This document shows, in pieces, positions 23,300 to 30,162 of a stretch of 31,593 nt of DNA. The number at the start of each line of letters is the position of its first letter. Positions within the stretch are counted from its first letter, which is position 1. The position numbers were made by a program, and so were the translations under genes. The stretch is taken from positions 1-31,593 of the forward strand of contig DAOTUB010000168.1 of the NCBI GenBank assembly GCA_034437455.1. Direction: 5' to 3'. This DNA is from DAOTUB01 sp034437455 (GTDB lineage Bacteria > Chloroflexota > Anaerolineae > B4-G1). The notes under the pieces were generated by a model that saw only the letters and a program-made list of their open reading frames with translations, had not been told where the DNA came from and searched no databases.

Positions 23300-23608
23300 G
23301 TGAAAGTCATCGCGGATGTTACGGTGGTGCCGATTGGTGTGGGGCTTTCTTTGTCCAGGTACGTCGCCGCTTGTGAGCGCGTCTTTACCGAGGCCGGTCT
23401 GGATACCCGGCTCCACGCATACGGAACGAACGTCGAGGGAGAGTGGGACGTGGTTTTCGAGGCGATCAAGCGTTGCCACGAGGTCGTCCACGAGATGGGC
23501 GCTCCCCGAATCTCGACGACGATCAAGGTGGGGACGCGAATCGACCGGGAGCAGACGATGGACGACAAGGTCAGCAGCGTCCAAACCAAACTGGCGGAAG
23601 AAAAATGA
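23300..23608 (+). CDS. MTH1187 family thiamine-binding-like protein (UPF0045)
   Basis: A 102-residue ferredoxin-fold protein with VIADVTVVPIGVGLSLSRYV at the start, LDTRLHAYGTNVEGEWDVVF in the middle and ISTTIKVGTRIDR near the end, in the order seen in MTH1187/YqgV proteins, which bind thiamine or a related pyrimidine. A soluble oligomer in the cytoplasm is expected. GTG 23300 is preceded by GGAGG at 23288-23292. Its presence inside a redox cluster is odd; it may buffer a cofactor or act as a small-ligand sensor. The next gene follows after 69 bp, which contain only a strong AGGAGGAGG. Confidence 0.85.
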   Translation: MKVIADVTVVPIGVGLSLSRYVAACERVFTEAGLDTRLHAYGTNVEGEWDVVFEAIKRCHEVVHEMGAPRISTTIKVGTRIDREQTMDDKVSSVQTKLAEEK

Positions 23609-23677
23609 TCCCAATTTGGGTCGGCTCCGGTTGCTGGAGAGCAAAATGCACGATACTATACAGGAGGAGGTCTTTTC

Positions 23678-25150
23678 ATGAGCGAGTTGAAAAAAGCGCT
23701 GTTTTCCGCGTTCCCGCCAGATCGTGTTAGCGACGATCCAGCAGTATTAGCCGGTTATTCGGCGGACTGTACCACAGCCCCTGGGTTGTCAACGCAGCCG
23801 AGCTTTGTAGTACTGCTGAAATCAACCAACGAAGCAGTTCATCTGCTCCAGATCGCCAACCGATTTCGAATCCCTGTCACTCCAATGTCGCGTGGGTCAA
23901 ACAATGGAGGGATTGCGATCCCGAGACAGGGCGGAATTGTCGCTGATCTGCGATTGATGGATCGGATCCTTGAGCTTAACACGGATGCAGCCTATGCCCT
24001 CATTGAGCCGGGTGTAACCTTTCATCAATTAAGTCATGCACTGAAGAAAGAAGGATTCTTCTGTCATTCGCCGACGGCTGCGGGAGGATCGAGTGCGTTG
24101 GCGAACTATTTGATGAGACCTTCCGGAAACTTTACGGCTCGATGGGACCCCGATCCGCTTCTGGCGCTGGAGGTTGTGACCCCTGCAAAAGGCGTCATTC
24201 GTACCGGTACGGCAAGTTATCCCCAGGCTGGTTGGCGGGCTCGATACCATTGTCTTCCCGACCTCACCGGACTGTTTGGAAATGCCTTTGGAACTATGGG
24301 GATCGTGACGAAAGGCTCCGTAAAGATATTTGACCGAGGGGAGACGGAACGAGTCCTGTTGATGACCTTTGATGAGTTTGCGCCGGCGGTCAACTATATG
24401 AAAACGATCGTTCGCCGGCAACTGGCGGAAAGCGTCACGTTCTGGACGTGGGGCTGGAACTTGTTTCACGAGATGATGCTTTCGAAGGAAATGCGAATAC
24501 CCCACGATATGCTGAAGAAAGATCAAAAAACTCCCCCGCCCGGCATCCCTTTCGGGATTGCATCGGCCCGGCTAAGCGGCTATAAAGAGATCGTGGATGC
24601 TCAAACGGACGTGTGCATTCGAATTGCCAGGGAACTTGGGGGAGATTATCTCGATAACGACGAGGCTGCTCAACCTCACCCAGGCTGTTTCAAGTATTTG
24701 AATGCCTATTTCTCGGAAGGGGTCCATCTAAAGCCCGGTGAAGAATCGCAAATCCGGGCGGGGCTGCATCTTCCTGGCTGCCTGATCACTGCCGAACCGG
24801 AGAAAGTGATTGAGGTAGAAAAATATATGTGGGAAGTGGCAAAAAAAGAATTCGAGCCTCCTTATTTTTATCGCAGTCTTCCTTATTCCCACGCCAGAGA
24901 ATTTTTCTTCGCCTTTGTCGTTTACGTGCGTGGTTCTCTGTGGGAACAGAGGGATTATCTGAATCATCTTCGGAGCATTTACGAGGGACTCTATAACGAG
25001 CTGCAAAACAAGTTTGGCGCTGTAATGTTCCGCTTCAGGGGATATCCAACCATCCTGGCTTCAACGGGAATGTACGGCGCTGCCCTGAGAGAGATCAAAT
25101 ACATGCTTGACCCTCATAACATTATGAATCCCGGTATGTTGATATTCTAA
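23678..25150 (+). CDS. FAD-dependent oxidase of the VAO/PCMH family (GlcD- or 4-cresol dehydrogenase-like)
   Basis: A 490-residue flavoprotein. The FAD-binding PP-loop region is VTPMSRGSNNGGIAIPRQGG (about 67-86), followed by LRLMDRILELNTDAAYALIE and PGVTFHQL. This is closer to p-cresol methylhydroxylase/vanillyl-alcohol oxidase (GRNNGYGG) than to D-lactate dehydrogenase. FGNAFGTMGIVTKGSVKIF and the C-terminal KYMLDPHNIMNPGML are also typical. It should oxidise a hydroxylated or phenolic compound and reduce FAD; with the CCG iron-sulfur protein directly downstream it would form a two-subunit dehydrogenase like GlcD/GlcF. AGGAGG (23662-23670 region) precedes ATG 23678. Base composition is lower in GC than the genes on either side. 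Confidence 0.87.
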   Translation: MSELKKALFSAFPPDRVSDDPAVLAGYSADCTTAPGLSTQPSFVVLLKSTNEAVHLLQIANRFRIPVTPMSRGSNNGGIAIPRQGGIVADLRLMDRILELNTDAAYALIEPGVTFHQLSHALKKEGFFCHSPTAAGGSSALANYLMRPSGNFTARWDPDPLLALEVVTPAKGVIRTGTASYPQAGWRARYHCLPDLTGLFGNAFGTMGIVTKGSVKIFDRGETERVLLMTFDEFAPAVNYMKTIVRRQLAESVTFWTWGWNLFHEMMLSKEMRIPHDMLKKDQKTPPPGIPFGIASARLSGYKEIVDAQTDVCIRIARELGGDYLDNDEAAQPHPGCFKYLNAYFSEGVHLKPGEESQIRAGLHLPGCLITAEPEKVIEVEKYMWEVAKKEFEPPYFYRSLPYSHAREFFFAFVVYVRGSLWEQRDYLNHLRSIYEGLYNELQNKFGAVMFRFRGYPTILASTGMYGAALREIKYMLDPHNIMNPGMLIF

Positions 25151-25174
25151 TCGAGTTGATAGGAGGTTTTGGAC

Positions 25175-26347
25175 GTGACGAAAAACATTCATATAGACGA
25201 ATATCTGTACACGGCGCTTCACAAATGCGCCCGATGTGGGCAATGTACGTACGGTACGGGGGAAGCAGAGTTTACTGCTCTTTGTCCTATGTACAAGAAG
25301 GGACAATTCTTTTCTTACAGCGCCGGCGGCTTGGCGCAAATTGCACGGGCGCTGTACGAGGGTAAATTGGATCGTTCAGAATCACTGCGAGACCTCGTTT
25401 TTCATTGTACCACCTGTGGAGTATGTGAGATCAGTTGCGGGATAATCAGCAATCACGTGGACGTGGTTGCTCTTCTTCGGAAAGAATTACGGGACCTTGA
25501 CGGGGCAAAAGCGTTAAAAACGGTCGTCGACGGTATCATTGAACGCAAGAATCCCTACGGAAAGCGACACGAAACACGAAACGACTGGATCGCTCAAGAT
25601 CGAGAGGCAAAGAGGAATGAACAGGCAGAGATACTGTACTTTGTCGGCTGTGTATCTGCTTACGATCAGAAGCAGTTGGCGATCTCCTTCGCAAACATAT
25701 TGGATAAAGCGGGCGTCTCCTTTTTGGTCAGCGACGATGAATGGTGCTGTGGAGGACCATTGCATCAAAGTGGATATGGGGATAAAGCCATTGGGCTGGC
25801 GCGACACAATGTGAAAGTGATCGAGGAGATGGGTATTCAGAAAGTAGTCATGTCCTGTCCAACATGCGCCATGGTCTTTAGAGAATATTATCCAGCGTGG
25901 CTCAAGCGAGAATTGCCTTTTACCGTTCTCCATTCGACGGAATTTCTGGAGGATCTCGTTGATGCGGGACGGCTGGAGTTAGGGAAAGTTGCCAAACCGA
26001 CAAACGTTGTTTATCATGATCCGTGCCATTTGGGGCGAGGGCTTGGGGTTTTCGATCCGCCTCGAAACTTGCTAAAGAGCATCGGTGGCGTATCCGTTCA
26101 CGAATTTTTCTTATCGAAAGAAAACAGTCATTGCTGTGGGGGCGGCGGTATGATCCCGGTCGCCAACCAACCATTTTCAAATGACGTCGCAACGGAGCGC
26201 ATCGGACAGATAAGCGACGGCGAGATCGAAATGATAGTATCTGCCTGTCCGAATTGTAGAAAAACTCTGCATCTTGCCTCTCGCAAGATGAAATCAAGCC
26301 TAAAAGTGGTTGATATTGTAGAGCTTGTTGATGTATGCACATATTAG
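25175..26347 (+). CDS. Iron-sulfur protein with two CCG domains (GlcF/HdrD-like)
   Basis: A 390-residue electron-transfer protein. The N-terminal part binds two [4Fe-4S] clusters: C18, C21, C24 with C37 (KCARCGQC...LCP) and C78, C81, C84, C88 (CTTCGVCEISC). Two cysteine-rich CCG domains follow, the first with YFVGC, EWCCGGPLHQSG and MSCPTCAMVF, the second with YHDPCHLGRG, SHCCGGGGM and ACPNCRKTL. Such proteins accept electrons from FAD dehydrogenases and pass them to quinone or to a heterodisulfide-type site. GTG 25175 is chosen because AGGAGG (25161-25166) is 8 bases upstream; TTG 25169 is too close. The 24-bp gap to the FAD oxidase gene and the shared lower GC content suggest the two came as a pair. 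Confidence 0.9.
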   Translation: MTKNIHIDEYLYTALHKCARCGQCTYGTGEAEFTALCPMYKKGQFFSYSAGGLAQIARALYEGKLDRSESLRDLVFHCTTCGVCEISCGIISNHVDVVALLRKELRDLDGAKALKTVVDGIIERKNPYGKRHETRNDWIAQDREAKRNEQAEILYFVGCVSAYDQKQLAISFANILDKAGVSFLVSDDEWCCGGPLHQSGYGDKAIGLARHNVKVIEEMGIQKVVMSCPTCAMVFREYYPAWLKRELPFTVLHSTEFLEDLVDAGRLELGKVAKPTNVVYHDPCHLGRGLGVFDPPRNLLKSIGGVSVHEFFLSKENSHCCGGGGMIPVANQPFSNDVATERIGQISDGEIEMIVSACPNCRKTLHLASRKMKSSLKVVDIVELVDVCTY

Positions 26348-26411
26348 TAGTCAGTAGTCAGATGTTGGTGAGCCAGAGGTCTGACTACTGACATCTGATT
26401 ACTGACTAGTG
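26345..26411. repeat. Imperfect inverted repeat built from TAGTCAG words
   Basis: The left arm 26345-26365 (TAGTAGTCAGTAGTCAGATGT) without its first base and the right arm 26391-26410 are reverse complements with only a few mismatches. A second copy of TGACTACTGAC (26382-26392) lies in the loop. It fills the whole gap between the CCG protein and the flavoredoxin-like gene, and overlaps the stop codon of the former. Confidence 0.75.
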
Positions 26412-26428
26412 TAAGCGAGGTGAAACAA

Positions 26429-26986
26429 ATGTCCAAAATTATAAAGAAACCTTTTGTCGCTTTACGTCCTGTGCCGGTCGTGCTCGTGAGTTGCGGTCAC
26501 GGCGAGCAGGCGAACATCATCACCATCGCCTGGACGGGAACCCTGTGCTCCAGTCCGCCCCAGGTGGGGATCGGCGTGCGATCGAGCCGCCATTCTCACG
26601 GCCTGATCCAGGAGACGGGCGAGTTCGTGGTCAATGTGCCTGGCGAGGGGCTGCTCGACGAGATGGATTATTGCGGCTTTGTCTCCGGTCGGGAGGAGGA
26701 TAAATTCGCGGTCCAGGGGTTGACGCCGGCTCCCGGCTCGGCGATACAGACGCCCATCATCGCCGAGTCTCCGATCAATATCGAGTGCCGGCTGGCCCAC
26801 ACACTCCCCCTGGGCAGCCACGATTTGTTCGTCGGCGAGATAGTGGCGGTGCAGCTCAGCGAGGATGTGCTGGGTGAGAAGGGACGGGTGGACAATGATA
26901 AGCTGAAACCCATTCTCTTTACCGGCGACGAGTATTGGGGGCTGGGAAGCTTTTTGGGACGCTTTGGTTTCAGCAGAAAGAAATGA
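26429..26986 (+). CDS. Flavin reductase family protein (flavoredoxin-like)
   Basis: A 185-residue FMN-binding split-barrel protein, similar to flavoredoxin and NADH:FMN oxidoreductases. Visible segments are RPVPVVLVSCG, the FMN-site region ANIITIAWTGTLCSSPPQVG at about 28-47, SSRHSHGLIQETGEFVVNVP, and the C-terminal LFVGEIVAVQL. Flavoredoxins carry electrons in anaerobes. ATG 26429 is chosen, with GCGAGGTG (26415-26422) 6 bases upstream; GTG 26420 lies inside that site. It is followed after 48 bp by the LUD fusion gene. Whether it reduces free flavin or a protein partner in this cluster cannot be told. Confidence 0.88.
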   Translation: MSKIIKKPFVALRPVPVVLVSCGHGEQANIITIAWTGTLCSSPPQVGIGVRSSRHSHGLIQETGEFVVNVPGEGLLDEMDYCGFVSGREEDKFAVQGLTPAPGSAIQTPIIAESPINIECRLAHTLPLGSHDLFVGEIVAVQLSEDVLGEKGRVDNDKLKPILFTGDEYWGLGSFLGRFGFSRKK

Positions 26987-27034
26987 GGCGCTGGCGCAAT
27001 AAAAACACCCTACTCTCAGGAGGTTAGCCACCAG

Positions 27035-29104
27035 ATGAAAACAAAGGAAGAAACACCGCACCTGCCAGTGTGGCTCTTGATGCCCGATTCACAGCCCAAG
27101 CGCGTGCGGGTGGCGGAGCAATTATCCCAGCCGCGTCAGGTAGCTCCGCCTCTGGACGAGGAGGCGTTGCGCGATCGCTTGCGCGCCATCCGCATGGACA
27201 CGACCGAACACCTGGACGAGTTACTGGGTCAACTGACGAACACGTTACGAGAGCAGTATGGCGTGACGCCGCTGGAGGCGACCACGGCTCAGGAGGCAGC
27301 GGACGAGATCGCACGGCTGCCTGGCTCATCGCGCCGCGTGCTTGTCAATCGCTCGGCGACCGTGGCCGAATTGCTCCCTCATCTGGAGGCGCGCGGTCTG
27401 GAGGTCGTGGAGACCTACGACGAGCAGTTCATCCACCCCGACCAGGGCGTGGAGCGGTACTGGCAACTCGAATCCCACACCGATATATCGGAAGAGACGG
27501 CCTGGGAGGCTTTTCGTCCTCAAGCGATCCAGTCATCTGCCCAGCGATCTGCCGACATCGGTGTGCTGGGCGTCAACGTGATCGCCGCTGAGGATGGGAC
27601 TGTCTTTTTCGTGCAGCATCTTTTCAACATCTCCGAGATCCTGGAGCGGGCGAGCCAGATAATACTGGTGATCGGGGTGGAGCGCGTGGTGCGAGACCGA
27701 GACGCGGCGAAATTTGTGGCCCAGGCCCAGGCCCGTTATGGCGCGCCCAGCGTGGCGTTGGGGGTCCCTCGCCGGGGCGGCGATAGCAAGGGCGGGATCC
27801 CTGCTGGACGGGGCCTCAGCACATCGCCTCCTGGCCTTGACGCGCAACGGGCGCCGATGCACGTCATCCTGCTCGACAATGGCCGGCGCGCCTGGTTGGA
27901 CGATCCCCGTTACCGAGACCTGTTCCTGTGCATCGGATGCCGGAGTTGCCTGCTCGAGTGCCCGACCCAGGTTTATTATGGCAAGGAGACGGGCTGGTCG
28001 CCGCGTGACTACCTGACGGCTTTCCTGCGGGGCGACGCCTTTTCGCTGCGAGAGTGCATCACCTGTGGGCGCTGCGGGACGCGTTGCCCGCTCGATATTG
28101 ACTTACCTAACATGATTTCCGAGGCCGAGGCAGAGGTGGGCGCTACCCGGTGGCAGGATCAATTCTACTGCAACATCGGTCTGCTGTTTCAAGCCTGTAG
28201 CTTGGCCGCGCCGTTGAGCAACTGGATCTTTAACTGGCCCCTGGCTCGCCTGCCGATGGAATGGGTCTCTGAGATGGATCGGGAGCGCAAGCTGCCCGCC
28301 TTCTACCGGGATACCTTCTTGAAGCAATACCGCCGTCGGTCATCCGGTCCGACTTTGGGCCGCACGGTAGTTTATTATCCCGGTTGCTACGTCAACTTTA
28401 CCGATCCGGAACTAGGCTGGGCGGTCGTAGGTATCTTGGAGCGCAATGGGTTCCAGGTGCTGATACCAGATCACACGTGTTGCGGCGTGGCCAGCTTCCC
28501 CTATGGAGCCAAGGGGCTGGCCCAGCGATACGCCCGTCGCAGCCTGGAGGTCTTTGGGCCGTTGGCGCGGGAGGGATACAAAATCCTGGTAAGTTGTCCC
28601 AGTTGCGGTACGGCACTGGAGTGCGACCTTCCCTACCTGCTGCCAGAAAGCGACGACGCACGGTTGGTAGCGGAACAGACCCAGGATGTGAGTGACTTTT
28701 TGTGGAAATTGCACCAGCGAGGTGAACTGGACACTGACTTTGCCCCGCTGAATCTGCGGGTGGGTTATCACACGCCCTGTCACTCGCGGATGCGCGATCT
28801 AGGCCCGGAGAATTTGAAGTTACTCAGGCTTATTCCCGGGATGGAGCCATTCGATATTGATCGAGGCTGTTGCGGCTTGGCCGGTTCCTTCGGGATGCGC
28901 CGTCCGCACCGGGAGGAGTCGCGCGAGATTGGGCGCTATCTGTTCGAAGAGTTGCAGTCGCCCGAATATGACATGGGTATCACCAACTGCGCGGGCTGTG
29001 AGATGCAGATGCGGGCCGGATCGGGCCGGGATGTGGTTCACCCGCTCAAATTATTGTGGCACGCCTATTCCAAACCACAGATGAACGCAGATGAACGCAG
29101 ATAA
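27035..29104 (+). CDS. LUD-domain / 4Fe-4S / CCG fusion protein (LutB-GlpC-like)
   Basis: A 689-residue fusion. Residues ~45-285 form a LUD domain (RVLVNRSATVAELLPHLEAR, IGVLGVNVIAAEDGTVFFVQ, ILVIGVERVV, HVILLDNGRR), as in the lactate-utilisation proteins LutB/LutC. Two [4Fe-4S] motifs follow at about 299 (CIGCRSCLLECP) and 342 (CITCGRCGTRCP). The C-terminal part holds two CCG domains like GlpC: PGCYVNF, TCCGVASFP and SCPSCG (about 448-525), then HTPCHSR, GCCGLAGSFG and NCAGCEM (about 579-655). It should transfer electrons between a dehydrogenase and a membrane carrier. A Gly/Pro-rich linker of ~27 residues lies before HVILLDNGR. The last residues (KPQMNADERR) and the stop codon come from the inverted repeat of the GxxExxY element, so the natural C-terminus was probably altered. 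Confidence 0.9.
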   Translation: MKTKEETPHLPVWLLMPDSQPKRVRVAEQLSQPRQVAPPLDEEALRDRLRAIRMDTTEHLDELLGQLTNTLREQYGVTPLEATTAQEAADEIARLPGSSRRVLVNRSATVAELLPHLEARGLEVVETYDEQFIHPDQGVERYWQLESHTDISEETAWEAFRPQAIQSSAQRSADIGVLGVNVIAAEDGTVFFVQHLFNISEILERASQIILVIGVERVVRDRDAAKFVAQAQARYGAPSVALGVPRRGGDSKGGIPAGRGLSTSPPGLDAQRAPMHVILLDNGRRAWLDDPRYRDLFLCIGCRSCLLECPTQVYYGKETGWSPRDYLTAFLRGDAFSLRECITCGRCGTRCPLDIDLPNMISEAEAEVGATRWQDQFYCNIGLLFQACSLAAPLSNWIFNWPLARLPMEWVSEMDRERKLPAFYRDTFLKQYRRRSSGPTLGRTVVYYPGCYVNFTDPELGWAVVGILERNGFQVLIPDHTCCGVASFPYGAKGLAQRYARRSLEVFGPLAREGYKILVSCPSCGTALECDLPYLLPESDDARLVAEQTQDVSDFLWKLHQRGELDTDFAPLNLRVGYHTPCHSRMRDLGPENLKLLRLIPGMEPFDIDRGCCGLAGSFGMRRPHREESREIGRYLFEELQSPEYDMGITNCAGCEMQMRAGSGRDVVHPLKLLWHAYSKPQMNADERR
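29073..29102 (+). repeat. Left inverted repeat (AACC-CAGATGAACGC type)
   Basis: Contains GATGAACGCA twice in tandem. It supplies the last codons of the LUD fusion gene and the ATG at 29091 of the GxxExxY gene. It matches 29516-29545 in inverted orientation at 26 of 30 positions. Confidence 0.8.
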
Positions 29105-29510
29105 AAGAAATGGAATGATGGACGCGGGCGGAATGTCCAAAGAAGAATTGAACAGGGTGACAAAGCGGATCATTGGGTCTGCTTTTACTGTGAGCAACGA
29201 GTTGGGGAGCGGTTTTCTGGAGAAGGTCTACGAGAATGCCCTGGTCCACGAAATGCGCAAAGCAAGGTTCAAGATCGTGCAACAACATCCTATCAAAGTC
29301 TACTATGGTGGAATCATAGTAGGCAATTACGTGGCGGATTTACTCGTTGAAGGCTGCGTATTGGTCGAGCTAAAGGCGATCAAGGCTCTGGGCAACGTCG
29401 AAATGGCCCAATGTCTCAACTACCTCAAGGCGACAGGTTTGCGCATTTGCCTGTTACTCAATTTTGGTCAACCCAGGGTTGAGGTTAAACGAATTGTTCA
29501 CAACTTTTAG
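29091..29510 (+). CDS. GxxExxY protein (PD-(D/E)XK nuclease-like)
   Basis: A protein of up to 139 residues. The defining motif GxxExxY is seen in GSGFLEKVYENAL, and a possible nuclease core of the PD-(D/E)XK type follows in VADLLVEGCVLVELKA (Asp, then Glu-x-Lys). The family (TIGR04256) is widespread in environmental bacteria, often in several copies per genome, and its function is unknown. The likely start is ATG 29091 within the left repeat, but ATG 29115, 29118 or 29133 is also possible and MSKEELNRVTKRII (from 29133) looks like the usual family N-terminus. It overlaps the LUD fusion gene by 14 bp. It is not expected to be part of the redox pathway. Confidence 0.85.
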   Translation: MNADKRNGMMDAGGMSKEELNRVTKRIIGSAFTVSNELGSGFLEKVYENALVHEMRKARFKIVQQHPIKVYYGGIIVGNYVADLLVEGCVLVELKAIKALGNVEMAQCLNYLKATGLRICLLLNFGQPRVEVKRIVHNF

Positions 29511-29515
29511 AAATC

Positions 29516-29545
29516 ATCAGCGTTTATCAGCGTTCATCTGCGGTT
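29516..29545 (-). repeat. Right inverted repeat (AACC-CAGATGAACGC type)
   Basis: Begins 6 bases after the stop codon of the GxxExxY gene. Read on the minus strand it starts AACCGCAGATGAACGC and continues with GATAAACGCTGAT. Confidence 0.8.
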
Positions 29546-29579
29546 AATTCCGTTAGCAATCAGGTCAGGAGATGCTTTG

Positions 29580-30071
29580 TTGAACAAGATACTCGTCGTG
29601 GACTATGAAAAATGCACCGGCTGCCGGAACTGTGAGATGGCCTGTTCGTTATCTCATCTGCATGTAAGCAATCCGACCAAATCGGCGGTGCGGATTGTCA
29701 AGTGGGAGAGAGAAGGGCTGAACGTGCCGGTCATCTGCCAGCAGTGCGAGGAGCCGGCGTGCGCCAACATCTGCCCCGTGCAGGCTATCTCACGCGACGT
29801 GGATACGGGCGCGATGGTCGTGGATGATGGCCTTTGCGTGGGATGCCGGATGTGTATCGTGGCCTGCCCCTTTGGCGCGATCTCCTTCGATGTGGACCGA
29901 CGGCAAGTCGTCAAGTGCGATCTGTGTGGCGGCGTTGAGCCGTGGTGCGTGCGCCTCTGTGATCCAGGGGCACTCACCTTCAAGTCGCCTACGGCGGCCA
30001 GTATGGACAAGAAGCGTGTGGCAGGCCGCCGTCTGCTGAAGGCAGTTGGACGCTCAACTGAATTGACATGA
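29580..30071 (+). CDS. 4Fe-4S dicluster ferredoxin-like electron transfer subunit (four clusters)
   Basis: A 163-residue iron-sulfur protein of the HycB/CooF/DmsB type that ligates four [4Fe-4S] clusters. The Cys groups are CTGCRNCEMAC (12-22), CQQCEEPACANIC, CVGCRMCIVAC, and CDLCGGVEPWCVRLC. These subunits carry electrons for molybdo- and tungsto-enzymes. Here it is the best candidate partner of the molybdopterin enzyme at 21100, although it lies 6.4 kb downstream. There is no signal peptide, in agreement with a cytoplasmic complex. TTG 29580 is preferred (AGGAG at 29567-29571, 8 bases upstream); TTG 29577 is also possible. The inserted GxxExxY unit separates it from the rest of the cluster, so it may originally have followed the LUD fusion gene directly. 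Confidence 0.88.
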   Translation: MNKILVVDYEKCTGCRNCEMACSLSHLHVSNPTKSAVRIVKWEREGLNVPVICQQCEEPACANICPVQAISRDVDTGAMVVDDGLCVGCRMCIVACPFGAISFDVDRRQVVKCDLCGGVEPWCVRLCDPGALTFKSPTAASMDKKRVAGRRLLKAVGRSTELT

Positions 30072-30162
30072 GGGTGTGTCTAACATGGAAAAGGCTATCC
30101 CCTTTCGCTTCTTTCGAACGTTGGAGTAGTGAGAGAGCAAACGAGGTGCAAGTCTTGAAAAA

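Larger units (their letters stand above)
29073..29545. mobile_element. Candidate insertion unit: GxxExxY gene between 30-bp inverted repeats
   Basis: The left end 29073-29102 and right end 29516-29545 are reverse complements over 30 bases with four mismatches; the shared core is CAGATGAACGC. ATTCC occurs one base outside each end (29067-29071 and 29547-29551), a candidate 5-bp target duplication. The only gene inside is the GxxExxY protein, with no transposase, so movement in trans is inferred. Confidence 0.6.

Noticed and set aside
23631..23659. A promoter (TTGCTG, 17 bases, TACTAT) before the FAD oxidase gene.
   Set aside because: The transcript would begin inside or just before the AGGAGGAGG ribosome binding site, which would remove it; probably chance.
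30085..30129. A 14-residue frame starting MEKAIPFRFF.
   Set aside because: No good ribosome binding site and too short to support.
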